Under the pieces are notes generated by a model, which was not told where the DNA came from, made no database searches, and saw only the letters and a list, made by a program, of their open reading frames with translations. The position numbers and the translations under genes are program-made. Below, in pieces: positions 16,210 to 25,547 of a stretch of 64,000 nucleotides of DNA (the stretch's first letter is position 1; every line of letters begins with the position of its first letter). Origin of the DNA: an uncultured Enterorhabdus sp. GTDB taxonomy: Bacteria; Actinomycetota; Coriobacteriia; Coriobacteriales; Eggerthellaceae. The stretch is taken from assembly GCA_947649205.1 (NCBI GenBank), contig CANSQM010000002.1, forward strand, positions 1 through 64,000, in the 5' to 3' direction.

Positions 16210-19095
16210 ATGACCCAGACAACCCTGAGCCGACGGGGCTTCATGAAAGCCGCCGCGGCCACCGGCGCGGCCTTAAGCGCCGCATCCCTCCCGCTGTTGG
16301 AGGCCACCGACGAGGCCTTCGCCGACGGCTCCGTGGAGCGCGTGATGCACAAGACCGCCTGCCACGGCTGCACCAACTGCTGCCCGGTGCGCGTGTACAC
16401 CGAGGACGGCCGCGTCGTGAAGATCGAGGGCGACCCGGACGGCCCCTTGAACAAGGGCGGCGTGTGCCTGAAGTGCCTGTCCCAGATTCAGACCGTCTAC
16501 AGCCCCCGCCACGTGCTGCATCCCATGAAACGCGTCGGCGAGCGCGGCGAGAACAAATGGGAGGCCATCAGCTGGGACGAGGCCGTGGAATTGGCCGGCG
16601 AGCAGATCGCCACGGCCGTGAAGAAGTACGGCCCCTACTCCTACTGGAGCGCCCGCGGAGGCGGCGGTGCCTATATCGAATGGGAGACCTCGGGCCTCGA
16701 CTACACCTTCGGCGGCTGCAACTCGCTCGCCTCCGGCGCCTGCCAATGCGCCATGCCCCGCGACTTCGTGTCCACCACCTCGGTCGGCTTCAACTGCTGT
16801 GTCGACATGGATAACGTGGACCGCTGGGTGGGCATCACTGACAACGCCGAGCTGGACGGCACCCGCCGCGACGACACCGAGCGCGTCTTCGTGCTGTGGG
16901 GCAGCCAGCCCCATTCGTCGAAGGCGGCCCACGGCGGCCACGGCCTCACCGACGCCCGTTCCAACTTGGGTGCCAAGACCATCGTGGTGGACCCGTACCT
17001 GACCGCCGAGGCCTCCAAAGCCGACGTGTGGCTGCCCGTGCGGCCCGGCTCCGACTGCGCCCTCATGCTAGCCTGGATTCACCACATCATCGAGAACGAC
17101 CTGTACGATGAGGAGTTCGTGAAGCACTGGACGAACCTGCCCTTCCTCATCAACCCCGACACGCGCCTGGCCTACAAGGCCGAGGACGTGTGGCCCAACT
17201 ACGTGAACCCGGCCGCCGATCCCAAGGGTATCTACGACACCCCGGCCTACGTGTGCTTCGATGCCAAGACCAATTCCATCCAGCCCTTCCCCTTCACCGC
17301 TCCCGAGGATTGCGCCGTTGACCCGGTCATCTTCACCACCGCCACGGTGAACGGCAAGGAGGCCAAGACCGCCGGCCAGATCTACCGCGAGGAGGCGGAG
17401 CCCTGGACCCTGGAGGCGGCCGGCGAGACCTGCTGGCTCGATCCGGAGCGCATCCGCGAGGCCATCGAGCTGTACGCGAACGCCGATTTCGGCGGCCTCT
17501 CCAACGGCGTGTTCTCCGACCACCAGGAGAACTCCTCCACCGCGCCTTTGGGGGCGCTCGCCATCGACGCGCTGCTCGGCTACGTGGAATCCCCCTGCTC
17601 CGCCTTCCAGAACCACGGCGCCGCCAGCCGCACTCCTGACCGCCCGACCCAGCGTCTGGGCGTGTTCTCCTCCACCTTCGAGCGCTACGGCCTGGGCTGG
17701 ACCACCGGCCTCACCAAGGGCGAGAACGACCGCCTGTTGGACGAGATTGTGGCGGGCTGGGACGCCAAGGGCCGCGACGGCAAGGAGATGCAGCGCTACT
17801 TCTTCCAGTCCCGCTGCGACACCATGGGCGCCAACGAGCATAAGGGCACTCACCAGTGGCAGACCTGCGCCCCCAAGGAGCTGCGGCTGGCCATCACCAC
17901 CGGCGAGCCCTACCGCCCGCGCGTGATGTACGAGATGTCCGGCAACAAGTACGCGGTCATGGGCCCGTCCCTGGAATGGAAGAAGGCCTACGACCAGCAG
18001 GACTTCGTCATCCAGCAGTATCCGAACATGACCTCGTTCACCGTGCAGACCGTCGACTTGTTCCTGCCCACCAACGAGTGGCTGGAGTACGACTCCTACG
18101 AGGCCCCGGGCACCCACTTCAACCGCCACTACGCCCGCTGCCAGGTGACGCACCTCGGCGAGACCGTGAACCCCTTCGTGTCGCCCTACCAGGTGGCAGA
18201 AGCGGCCGTGGAGAAGCTCGGCGCCGAGAACGTGTTCGACCCCGACGCCTACAAGGTGCCGTTCTTCGAGAGCCTGGAAGCGGCCCGGGCCGCGTGGGCC
18301 GAGCAGATGGGCAAGGAGAGTTGGCAGGCGATGCTCGACGACATCGACCACCGCTTCACCGAAGAGCCCATGGACACCTACATGGCCTACTACCAGTACA
18401 AGGAACCGGTGAGCGATGGGCTGCCCCGCGGGTTCGCCACCATGTCGCGCAAGGTGGACGTGTACTCCGAGGCCATGCTGCGCCTGGCCCGCACCGGCTT
18501 CCCCTACATGTACCCCTTCGATCAGCCGGCCTGCGAGGATTACGACCCCATCTGCACCTTCAAGGAACCCACGGAAAGCCCCCTCGAGGGACAGCCGGGC
18601 TACGATCCGGAATACCCGCTGGTCATCACCACCGGGCGCCTGCCCCACTTCCACCACGGCACCATGCGCCACGCTCCCTTCGTGCGCGAGGTCATGCCGG
18701 CCCCGGAGCTGAAGATCAACCCGGCCACGGCCGCCGAGTACGGCATCGAGCATTTGGACTGGGTGAAGATCACCTCGCGGCGCGGCTCCTCCAATGCCCG
18801 GGCCTACCTCACCGAGGGCATTGCCCCCGGCGTCCTCATCACCGAGCGCTTTTGGAACCCGGAGTGCTTCGACGAGACCCAGGAGACCATCACCCCGGGC
18901 ATCGAGGAGTGCGGCTACAACATCATGTCCGCCGACGAGTTCCAAAACCCCTGCTTCGCCACGAACAGCTACCGCGCCTTCACGGTGAAGATCGAGAAGA
19001 CCACCCGCCCCGAGCGCATCTGGATCGAGAGCGAGCAGTTCCAACCGTTCATGCCCACGCTTTCGGGCGAACCTGTCACCGAGGAGGTGTTCTAA
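16210..19095 (+). CDS. Tat-exported molybdopterin oxidoreductase, DMSO-reductase family, catalytic subunit (operon 1)
   Basis: 961-aa catalytic subunit. A Tat signal (LSRRGFMKAAAATG, residues 6-19) is followed by a complete [4Fe-4S] ligand set with ideal spacing, C51-x2-C54-x3-C58-x27-C86, and the usual Lys two residues after C86. The bis-MGD domains run to the C-terminus, which includes VITTGRLPHFHHGTMRHAPF in the final pterin-binding region. The Mo ligand cannot be assigned; C178 or C180 in LASGACQCAMPRD are candidates. Family members reduce DMSO, S-, As- or N-oxides and, in Eggerthellaceae, dehydroxylate catechols. Substrate is not predictable from sequence. Sequence is quite different from the A subunits of operons 2 and 3. 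The B gene starts directly after the stop. Confidence 0.9.
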   Translation: MTQTTLSRRGFMKAAAATGAALSAASLPLLEATDEAFADGSVERVMHKTACHGCTNCCPVRVYTEDGRVVKIEGDPDGPLNKGGVCLKCLSQIQTVYSPRHVLHPMKRVGERGENKWEAISWDEAVELAGEQIATAVKKYGPYSYWSARGGGGAYIEWETSGLDYTFGGCNSLASGACQCAMPRDFVSTTSVGFNCCVDMDNVDRWVGITDNAELDGTRRDDTERVFVLWGSQPHSSKAAHGGHGLTDARSNLGAKTIVVDPYLTAEASKADVWLPVRPGSDCALMLAWIHHIIENDLYDEEFVKHWTNLPFLINPDTRLAYKAEDVWPNYVNPAADPKGIYDTPAYVCFDAKTNSIQPFPFTAPEDCAVDPVIFTTATVNGKEAKTAGQIYREEAEPWTLEAAGETCWLDPERIREAIELYANADFGGLSNGVFSDHQENSSTAPLGALAIDALLGYVESPCSAFQNHGAASRTPDRPTQRLGVFSSTFERYGLGWTTGLTKGENDRLLDEIVAGWDAKGRDGKEMQRYFFQSRCDTMGANEHKGTHQWQTCAPKELRLAITTGEPYRPRVMYEMSGNKYAVMGPSLEWKKAYDQQDFVIQQYPNMTSFTVQTVDLFLPTNEWLEYDSYEAPGTHFNRHYARCQVTHLGETVNPFVSPYQVAEAAVEKLGAENVFDPDAYKVPFFESLEAARAAWAEQMGKESWQAMLDDIDHRFTEEPMDTYMAYYQYKEPVSDGLPRGFATMSRKVDVYSEAMLRLARTGFPYMYPFDQPACEDYDPICTFKEPTESPLEGQPGYDPEYPLVITTGRLPHFHHGTMRHAPFVREVMPAPELKINPATAAEYGIEHLDWVKITSRRGSSNARAYLTEGIAPGVLITERFWNPECFDETQETITPGIEECGYNIMSADEFQNPCFATNSYRAFTVKIEKTTRPERIWIESEQFQPFMPTLSGEPVTEEVF

Positions 19096-19683
19096 ATGCG
19101 CAAGGGCCTGCTGATCAACCTGGATCGTTGCTCCGGCTGCGACAGCTGCATCGTGGCGTGCAAGCTGGAAAACGACCTGCCCCTGGGCCATTTCTACAAC
19201 AAGGTGATCGCCGTGGGCCCCACGGGCACCTTCCCCGACGTGGAGAAGTACTGGCTGCCATCCCAGTGCCAGCAGTGCGAGAACCCGGCCTGCGTGCATG
19301 TGTGCCCCACGGCGGCCAGCTACCGCGACCCGAAAACGGGCATGGTGCTCATCGACAAGGAGAAGTGCATCGGCTGCCAGTACTGCATCTACGCCTGTCC
19401 CTACGGCGTGCGCCAGTTCAACGAGGACGCCGGCGTGGTGCAGAAGTGCACCCTGTGCGCCCAGATCACCGCTGACGGCGACGGCGTGCCGGCCTGCGTG
19501 CACAACTGCAACTGCGGCGCCCGCTTCTTCGGCGACTACGACGACCCCGACTCCGACGTGTGCCGCGAGCTGGCGAAGTACCCGGACGAGGCCATCCACA
19601 CGCTGCCCGACCCCGGCAACGCCAAGCCACTCACGCGCTACATCCTGTCCCCCAAGATCGCAAGCTGGAAGGAGCTGGTGTAA
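19096..19683 (+). CDS. DmsB-like four-cluster ferredoxin subunit (operon 1)
   Basis: 195-aa electron-transfer subunit that would sit between the catalytic subunit and the membrane anchor, exported with the A subunit by hitch-hiking on its Tat signal. Four cysteine groups are complete: CSGCDSCIVAC, CQQCENPACVHVCPT, CIGCQYCIYACPYG and CTLCAQ-to-CVHNC. The start ATG follows the A stop with no gap, and the ribosome site GAGGAGGTG lies inside the end of the A gene, indicating coupled translation. Confidence 0.93.
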   Translation: MRKGLLINLDRCSGCDSCIVACKLENDLPLGHFYNKVIAVGPTGTFPDVEKYWLPSQCQQCENPACVHVCPTAASYRDPKTGMVLIDKEKCIGCQYCIYACPYGVRQFNEDAGVVQKCTLCAQITADGDGVPACVHNCNCGARFFGDYDDPDSDVCRELAKYPDEAIHTLPDPGNAKPLTRYILSPKIASWKELV

Positions 19684-19685
19684 CC

Positions 19686-20597
19686 ATGGCGATCCAATGG
19701 CCCCTTGTCCTGTTCTCCCTGCTGGCCGGCGGTGCCGGCGGCCTGCTCGCCCTTGCCGGCCTCTCCGAGCTTTTGGGCGGCTCGCGCACCGTGCGCCGTC
19801 GTGCCTCGTGGACGGCACTCGTGCTGCTCGTGGTGGGCGGCCTCGCCTCGGTGGCGCACCTGGCGTCGCCCTTGAACGCCATCAGCGCCGTGACAAACCT
19901 GCTGTCATTCTCGGGCATCTCCATTGAACTGATGCTCTTGGGCGCGAACTTCATCGTGGGTGCCGTATACCTGGTGCTCACCCGCGAGGGCGACGGCAGC
20001 ACGGCGGCGAAGGTGTTCGCGGTGCTGGCCGTGGTGTGCGGCATCGCCATCGGATTCTTCTGCGGCCACGGCTATGTCATCGACGCCCAGCCCACGTGGA
20101 ACACCGAGACGCTGCCCTTGGCCTACCTGGGTACGGCCTTGGCCCTGGGCGCATTTCTGTACGCGCTGGTGGCCGGACTGACGAAGAAGCCGGCCGGTGC
20201 CGAGGTCGCGAGGGCCGACAGCTCTGACGGCGCCCCTGCGGCGACGGTTGTCGCGAGCGAGCTGGGCGGCAAGCTGTGGCTCGCCGTGCTGGTGTGCTGC
20301 GCCTTGGACGCCGTGGGCATCGTGGCCTACGGGCTGTTCCTCGGCTTCGACGCCGCCGGGGCCCACGGTGCCCTGTTCTGGGGCGGTTGCGTGGTCGTCG
20401 GCGTGGCCGGCGTGCTGGCCTGCGGCGTTGCCGGCATGACGGCCGCGGCGACGAAGGCCCCGGTGCCCCTGGCCGCCGTGGGCGCGGTCTGCGCCTTCGT
20501 GGGCGGCATCGCCCTGCGTATGCTCATGTGGGCAGCAGCCACCGGCTACCTCGACCTGTTCTCCCACACCGTTCCCAGCGTCATGCTGAACCTGTAG
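19686..20597 (+). CDS. DmsC-like membrane anchor (operon 1)
   Basis: 303-aa integral membrane protein with about eight hydrophobic segments, starting MAIQWPLVLFSLLAGG, the same N-terminal signature as the anchors of operons 2 and 3. It would bind menaquinol and hold the A-B dimer on the membrane. Only 2 bases separate it from the B stop. The loop at residues 165-195 is charged and variable. A stem-loop follows at 20617. Confidence 0.88.
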   Translation: MAIQWPLVLFSLLAGGAGGLLALAGLSELLGGSRTVRRRASWTALVLLVVGGLASVAHLASPLNAISAVTNLLSFSGISIELMLLGANFIVGAVYLVLTREGDGSTAAKVFAVLAVVCGIAIGFFCGHGYVIDAQPTWNTETLPLAYLGTALALGAFLYALVAGLTKKPAGAEVARADSSDGAPAATVVASELGGKLWLAVLVCCALDAVGIVAYGLFLGFDAAGAHGALFWGGCVVVGVAGVLACGVAGMTAAATKAPVPLAAVGAVCAFVGGIALRMLMWAAATGYLDLFSHTVPSVMLNL

Positions 20598-20616
20598 CGC
20601 ATTCCCTCTCTTTTCC

Positions 20617-20655
20617 GGCGGCGGGAGGCTTTCCTCCTTCCTGCTTCCCGCCGCC
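20617..20655 (+). terminator. GC-rich hairpin between anchor and TorD genes
   Basis: GGCGGCGGGA (20617-20626) pairs with TCCCGCCGCC (20646-20655). There is no T-run after it, so it may be a partial terminator or an mRNA stabiliser that lowers TorD expression relative to A-B-C. Confidence 0.45.
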
Positions 20656-20692
20656 GCCCCTCCTCATCCACTCGTCATCTAAGGAGCTTGCC

Positions 20693-21376
20693 ATGAACGA
20701 CGACACCCGCGCCGAGGCCATCGCGCTGTGCGAGAGCCGCGCCGGCCTCTACCGCCTGATCGCCACGCTGTACTTCCAGCCGCTCTCCCAGGAGCAGATC
20801 GACGCCCTGGCCGCAAGCGATATCGCGGACGCGGCGTCGGAAGAGGGCTCCCCCTTCGCCATCGCCTACGCCGATTTGTCCAAAGCGTTGCGCCTGCGCC
20901 ATTCCGGCACGAAGGAAACGCTGGCCGCCGACTACACCGGCGCCTTCTACGGCATCCGTACCGTGAGCGGCCGCACCGCCCAGCCGTTCCAGTCCCTGTT
21001 CGAGGCGAACGCCCTGGGACTCATGGGCGAGGCCCGCAGCGAGGTGTACCGCACGCTGAAGGCCCATGCCCTGCGCGTGCCCGCAGGTGCCGACCTGCCG
21101 GAAGACCACCTGTCGTTCATCTGCGAGTACCTGGCCTTCCTGTGCGACGAGACCGCAGCAACCCTTCGCGAGCAACGCGACGAGGATGCCACCTCGCTGA
21201 TCCGGGACCAGCGGGCCTTCTTCGAAACGCACGTCGCCTCCTGGTTTCCCACCTTCCACGCCATCGCCGACCAGATCGTGGAGACCCGCTTCTACCGCGG
21301 CGTCCTCAACCTGACAGAGGCCTTCATCGCCGAAGAGGCCGCCATGCTCGATGATCTCGAGCGGCTACTCAGCTGA
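20693..21376 (+). CDS. TorD/DmsD-family molybdoenzyme chaperone (operon 1)
   Basis: Cytosolic chaperone of 227 aa that binds the Tat signal of the catalytic subunit and holds it until the molybdenum cofactor is inserted. It is all-helical, with the TorD-type segment ADYTGAFYGI near residue 82 and DHLSFICEYLAFLC near residue 140. The start ATG at 20693 follows AAGGAGCTTGCC; the frame is open upstream but lacks family similarity. Its last 12 bases overlap the convergent lipoprotein gene. Its dedicated partner is presumably the A subunit at 16210. Confidence 0.88.
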   Translation: MNDDTRAEAIALCESRAGLYRLIATLYFQPLSQEQIDALAASDIADAASEEGSPFAIAYADLSKALRLRHSGTKETLAADYTGAFYGIRTVSGRTAQPFQSLFEANALGLMGEARSEVYRTLKAHALRVPAGADLPEDHLSFICEYLAFLCDETAATLREQRDEDATSLIRDQRAFFETHVASWFPTFHAIADQIVETRFYRGVLNLTEAFIAEEAAMLDDLERLLS

Positions 21377-23437
21377 GTCCGAACGCTGGTCTCGCGGATC
21401 GCGACCGCCGCCCGGACCTCCCATGCCGTGGGCGCCCATGCCGCCCACGGTGTTGCTCGGGGTGGTGGAGGCGGTGAATTCCGTGGCAGTACCGTTCACG
21501 ATGACCTGGTAGGTGCCCCCTTCGGTGAAGTCGGGAGACGACACCACGGCGCATTGGAAGGCCTTGGGGACGGTGTACTCGGCGAGAGTCGCGCCCGAGG
21601 CGTCGGCGATGGTCAGGGTGTCGCTGGCCGCGCCGCTCACGGCCACGAGGGCGAAGGGCTGGGTGCCCTCGGTGAAGGTCTCGGCCATGCCCGTGGAACC
21701 GGCGAGGATGACGGTGCCGCCCGTTACCGTGGCGCCGTACTCGTAGTCGAGGGCGCTGTCGCCGCCGCCAGCCGAGCCGTTGGCGAACACGGTGCCGCCG
21801 TTGATTTCCACGTACCCGTTGGAATCGAGCCCGTCGCCGCCGGCATCGATGGTTACCTTCCCGCCGTTGATCTGGATGAGGCAGTCCTCACTGGCATTAG
21901 ACGCCATCGGGCCGCCGGCACCGCCGCCCATGCCGCCGGGGCCGCCGAAGCCACCTTCGGGCATCTGACCCTCTTCCGCGCCTTCGGGAAGTTCGGGGCG
22001 CTCGCCGCTGGCGGGATCGAAGCCCTCAGGGGGTTCGGGCATGGTGCCGTTCTCACCCGTCGGGGGCTGGGGCTGCTGGCCGTCGGCGCCCGTGGGAGGC
22101 TCGGGCATCTGCCCCTCTTCCATACCCTCGGGCAACGCCGGGGGCTCGCCGACGCCATCGCCCGGAGTGTCCTGCTCTCCGCCGGCCGCGGTGTCGCCGC
22201 CGGTTTTGCCATCCGCAGCGGTCGCCTCCACCGTGCCTTCGGTCTCGTCCGAGCGCTCGGCCACAGCGGCGTTGATGCCGTCGTCGCTGGCCACGATATT
22301 CAACGCGCCGTCGTTGACGATCACCTTCTCGGCCTCGATGCCCTCATCGCATCCGGTCACGTTCAGCGTGCCGCCGTCCATGGTGAAGCGGGTCTCGGGG
22401 TTCATGCCCTTGCCGCCGGCTTCCACGGTGAAGTCGCCGCCGGTCATGGCCGCCTCCACTTCCGAGCGGAATGCGTGGTCGTCGGCGTTCACCGTGCCCT
22501 CGCCCCCGGCGATGCGCAGGTAGGTAGCGGCCTGCACGCCGTCGTCCTGCACGTTCAGCGCAAAGGTGCCGCCATCGATGGCCACGAACCCGCGCGTGGG
22601 ATCCTCGTCGTTGCTCGACTGGATGCCGTCCTCCCCCGCCGTCACCGTAAACGTGCCGTCGGCGATCTTCACGCAGTCCTTCCCGCGCAAGCCGTCCTCC
22701 TTGGCCGTCACGGCGATGGCGCCGCCCGTCACCACCAGGTCGTCCTTGGAGTTCACGCCGTGGCGGTAGTTGCCTTCCACGGTGAGAGCGCCCGTGCCGT
22801 TGATGGTGAGGTCGGCCTTGGAGAACAGAGCCGCGTTCGGCTCGTCCTCCCCTTCGGCCAGAGCGTAATCGGCCCCATCGGCCAGCGTGTTCTGGGTGCC
22901 CTCGGCCAGGGTCACGAACACCTTGTCCGCTTGCTGAATGTTCAGGGCCGCGCCGTCGGCGTTGCGAACGGAAGCGCCGGCCAGCACCACCTGCACCTTG
23001 TCCTGGTCGCTGGCGTTCACCACCACCTCGCCGTCGGCCAGCTCGCCGGACACCACGTAGGTGCCCGCGGCGAAAATAGCAACCGTGGAGCCGTCAACGG
23101 AGGCGCCTTCGCCCGTCACCGTGGCCCCGTCGCCCGTCAGCTCGATGGTGGTAGCGGAGGCGGCGTCGTAGGAAGCGTCCTTGTCGCGATCAGAATAGTC
23201 AAAGTCCATCCCGTCGATGTCGATGAGCGCATCCCAGTCGACGGCTTCCGCACCACTATCGGTCGCGGACGTATCCTGCTTCTGAGCGTCATCGCCAGCG
23301 ACAGCCGCATCGTCGCCGTAGTTCCCGCCCGCACATCCCGTCAGTGCCAACGCTCCCGTCAGCGCCACAGCCACCGCCCCGCGACCCCAAGCCCGCCGTC
23401 GAGCAGCTACCTGATCCAATAAGCTATTCTTCACCAT
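21365..23437 (-). CDS. DUF4353-type carbohydrate-binding-domain lipoprotein
   Basis: 690-aa exported lipoprotein; the signal peptide ends A-L-T-G-C with the lipidated Cys at residue 35. The bulk is a beta-helix-like series of repeats of the form GGTFTV / DGIQSSN / ADDHAFRSE, typical of DUF4353. A low-complexity Pro/Glu/Gly linker (about residues 415-520, repeated PPEGF and EGQMPE motifs) splits the repeat domain, which resumes with LIQINGGKVTIDAGGDGLDS. The start at 23437 is chosen because AAAGGAATTGAAC precedes it; an ATG 18 bases upstream has no ribosome site. It lies beyond DUF4956 and VTC genes on the same strand, a combination seen in many Firmicutes and Actinobacteria. Surface role unknown. 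Confidence 0.85.
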   Translation of the reverse strand: MVKNSLLDQVAARRRAWGRGAVAVALTGALALTGCAGGNYGDDAAVAGDDAQKQDTSATDSGAEAVDWDALIDIDGMDFDYSDRDKDASYDAASATTIELTGDGATVTGEGASVDGSTVAIFAAGTYVVSGELADGEVVVNASDQDKVQVVLAGASVRNADGAALNIQQADKVFVTLAEGTQNTLADGADYALAEGEDEPNAALFSKADLTINGTGALTVEGNYRHGVNSKDDLVVTGGAIAVTAKEDGLRGKDCVKIADGTFTVTAGEDGIQSSNDEDPTRGFVAIDGGTFALNVQDDGVQAATYLRIAGGEGTVNADDHAFRSEVEAAMTGGDFTVEAGGKGMNPETRFTMDGGTLNVTGCDEGIEAEKVIVNDGALNIVASDDGINAAVAERSDETEGTVEATAADGKTGGDTAAGGEQDTPGDGVGEPPALPEGMEEGQMPEPPTGADGQQPQPPTGENGTMPEPPEGFDPASGERPELPEGAEEGQMPEGGFGGPGGMGGGAGGPMASNASEDCLIQINGGKVTIDAGGDGLDSNGYVEINGGTVFANGSAGGGDSALDYEYGATVTGGTVILAGSTGMAETFTEGTQPFALVAVSGAASDTLTIADASGATLAEYTVPKAFQCAVVSSPDFTEGGTYQVIVNGTATEFTASTTPSNTVGGMGAHGMGGPGGGRDPRDQRSDSAE

Positions 23438-23485
23438 GTTCAATTCCTTTTCCATTCGTGCATTTCAACCAGGGAAACCGTTCCA

Positions 23486-23684
23486 GGCGGCTTCCGGATG
23501 TGCGGTTTCGGCGACCTCTGAGCGCCCCACGGAGAACGCGGCCCATAAGAAGCAGATTCCACTTCAGCAGCAACGATGCTGGGATAGTACCGGCAGATGT
23601 GCGTCATCTTCTCTGCTTCTTCTGCCGCGTTCGCAGTGGGATCAGCGCTCAGCGGGCGACGAAACCGCGCATCCGGAAGCCGCC
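23486..23684. repeat. 199-bp imperfect inverted-repeat element
   Basis: The end arms at 23486-23510 and 23660-23684 match at 24 of 25 positions (GGCGGCTTCCGGATG then TGCGGTTTCG on the left). The inner parts also pair in patches (GAGCGC, GAACGCGGC, AGAAGCAGA), so the whole element can fold on itself. It fills the gap between the DUF4956 and DUF4353 genes. It has no reading frame of its own and resembles a miniature inverted-repeat element or a large RNA hairpin within the operon. Confidence 0.75.
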
Positions 23685-23693
23685 CCGGCAGAC

Positions 23694-24389
23694 TTACAAC
23701 GTTTCCCGACCCTGGGGCATAACCCCGAGGGAAATCTTCAAGTTCCCGTTCAGGCACCGCAACTCGTCGATGAGGGCCTTCTCCAGCCCCGGCTCCTGCA
23801 GCCGCAGAACGTAAGTGAGCTGGAAGAGGCTGCCCATGTTGGTGGTGGTCACCTCGATCAGCTCGGCCTCGGTGGTATAGCGGCCGAGCACTTCGTCGAA
23901 GACACCGTCGTATTCCAAGTCTTCCGGGATGGTGATTTTCAGCATCTTGCCCGGTTCGCGCGGCCGGCCGAAGGGGGTGAGCACGAACAGCAGGTTCACC
24001 AGGGCCACCACCGCGGTGAACAGCACCGCGAGTCCCAGAAAGCCCATGCCCGTAGCCAGGCCCACGGCCATGGCCAGAAACACGCTGCCGATGTCCTTCG
24101 CCGAGCCGGGAATGGAGCGGAACCGCACGAGGTTGAACACGCCCATGACGGCGATGCCCGCGCCGAGGTTGCCGTTCACCAGGGTGATGACCATCTGCAC
24201 AATGAGCGGCAGCAGGGCCAGCGTGACCACGAAGTTCTTCGTATAGCTGTGGCGGAACATGTACACAGCCGCGCAGATGGCACCGAGCACCACCGAGAAA
24301 CCGCAGCACAGCAGGAAGTCGGCGGCGGATACCGCCCCCACGAGGGATTCGGCCGTGCCGAACACGGAGCTGAACGTTGCATCGAACAT
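23694..24389 (-). CDS. DUF4956 membrane protein
   Basis: 231-aa membrane protein with four hydrophobic segments in residues 20-150, containing the family signature VFNLVRFRSIPGSAKDI near residue 85. A soluble C-terminal domain (about residues 155-231; TIPEDLEYDGVFDEVLG and a beta-alpha pattern) faces the cytosol. The start at 24389 follows GAGAAAGGATTTCC. It is 13 bases downstream of the VTC-domain gene. DUF4956 and VTC genes co-occur widely, suggesting joint work at the membrane; the molecular function is not known to me. Confidence 0.9.
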   Translation of the reverse strand: MFDATFSSVFGTAESLVGAVSAADFLLCCGFSVVLGAICAAVYMFRHSYTKNFVVTLALLPLIVQMVITLVNGNLGAGIAVMGVFNLVRFRSIPGSAKDIGSVFLAMAVGLATGMGFLGLAVLFTAVVALVNLLFVLTPFGRPREPGKMLKITIPEDLEYDGVFDEVLGRYTTEAELIEVTTTNMGSLFQLTYVLRLQEPGLEKALIDELRCLNGNLKISLGVMPQGRETL

Positions 24390-24402
24390 GGAAATCCTTT
24401 CT

Positions 24403-25500
24403 CTAGGCGAACTTGCGGGGCTGCGGCGCGACAGGCGGCGTGCAGCAGCAGTAGGCCTGGCCGTACTTGGTGAACGAGGCCGGGTAGATGCGGTGGGCCG
24501 AAAGGACTGTCACAAGCCAGGGTGGGTAGGGGCCGGCGCTCTTGATCTCCAGGATGGCCTCATCGGGCGCGATGATCGGCACCCACGGGGCCTCCAACTG
24601 GTGACAGTCGAGATACGCCAGCCCGTCGTCGAAGGTGAGGCGCAGACCCGGATCGAAGGCGGCCTGTCGGGCTGCATCGGAGACAGAGCGCAGAATCGGG
24701 TCGAAGGGGCCAGTCGCTTCGATTCCACGGTTCCCTTCTGCCCCGCCCTCCCCTTCGGATGCCGCGGCCGCAGCATAGGACCAGGCCTCGCGGTCGCAGG
24801 CGATGCCCATGGAGGGTGCGAGCGGCAGCCAGCGGTCCATGGCGGCCGTCAGTTCCCGGGCGATCTGACGGGCACCGGGGGCGAGGCCGTCCTCCCCGGA
24901 GCCGTCGGTCACGGGCCAGCAGGCCCAAGCCTGCTCGTAGGGCAAGCCGCTCACGAAGGCCAGGGCCGCTGGCAGCGTGAGGGCCAGGCGCCGCTTGTAC
25001 ACGATGCCCTTGAACTTCTTCTTGATGCCGAAGAACACCGTCGGCGCAGCGCTCAAGCCCGCCGTCGCCAGGGCCGCGGCCACTCGCGCCTCCACTTCAG
25101 CATCTGCCAAGGGCGCGCCGCCGACTTCCCGTCTCATCGGCCCGGCGCCAGCTTCAGGCCGCACCCCTTCCGCGCCGCTAGCCCCGCACCGCACTCCTTC
25201 CACGCCGTCAACCCCGTGCCCCATCGGCCCCGCGCCGAACGCAGCCATCAGCGCCACGCCAGCCGCCTCGCCGTAGGCCCGCAGGCGCAGTTTCTCCTTG
25301 TAGAGGGGCTTTTCCACGGACCGGGCGATCATGGCCCGCTCGGGCGTGTCCAGATACAGGCTCGTGATGCGCGTGCGGCCGTAGGCGTCCACGGCCAAGG
25401 GGCCGCCTTCCCGGGCAGCCGCCTCCATCGCGCGACGCTCGGCCGCCCCGAGACGGTACTTCTTTTCCACGCGCTTGAACACGCACTGGTAATCGGCCAT
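24403..25500 (-). CDS. VTC-domain protein (putative polyphosphate polymerase) with a low-complexity insertion
   Basis: 365-aa protein with the triphosphate-tunnel VTC fold. Visible motifs are RVEKKYRL near residue 10, SLYLDTPERA near residue 47, KLRLRAYG near residue 70, and FFGIKKKFKGIVYKRR near residue 156, giving the basic tunnel residues, then a terminal AILEIKSAG. In yeast this domain makes polyphosphate from ATP; activity here is inferred. Between KLRLRAYG and VFFGIKKK lies a Gly/Ala/Val-rich insert of about 75 residues with repeated GAGPM and GVEGVR motifs. The start at 25500 follows ACGGAGGTGCCC, not the frame's upstream ATG. It is first in the operon and divergent from a two-component system. 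Confidence 0.85.
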   Translation of the reverse strand: MADYQCVFKRVEKKYRLGAAERRAMEAAAREGGPLAVDAYGRTRITSLYLDTPERAMIARSVEKPLYKEKLRLRAYGEAAGVALMAAFGAGPMGHGVDGVEGVRCGASGAEGVRPEAGAGPMRREVGGAPLADAEVEARVAAALATAGLSAAPTVFFGIKKKFKGIVYKRRLALTLPAALAFVSGLPYEQAWACWPVTDGSGEDGLAPGARQIARELTAAMDRWLPLAPSMGIACDREAWSYAAAAASEGEGGAEGNRGIEATGPFDPILRSVSDAARQAAFDPGLRLTFDDGLAYLDCHQLEAPWVPIIAPDEAILEIKSAGPYPPWLVTVLSAHRIYPASFTKYGQAYCCCTPPVAPQPRKFA

Positions 25501-25547
25501 GGGCACCTCCGTTCGCTCTTTGCCGGCGGCCATCATAGGGGGACTTC

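Noticed and set aside
17068..19818. 916-codon minus-strand frame opposite operon 1
   Set aside because: Antisense of the catalytic and B subunits, with no ribosome site or recognisable domain.
23440..24309. 289-codon minus-strand frame across the DUF4956 gene and the inverted-repeat element
   Set aside because: It is a +1-type shadow of the DUF4956 gene that happens to stay open through the repeat element.
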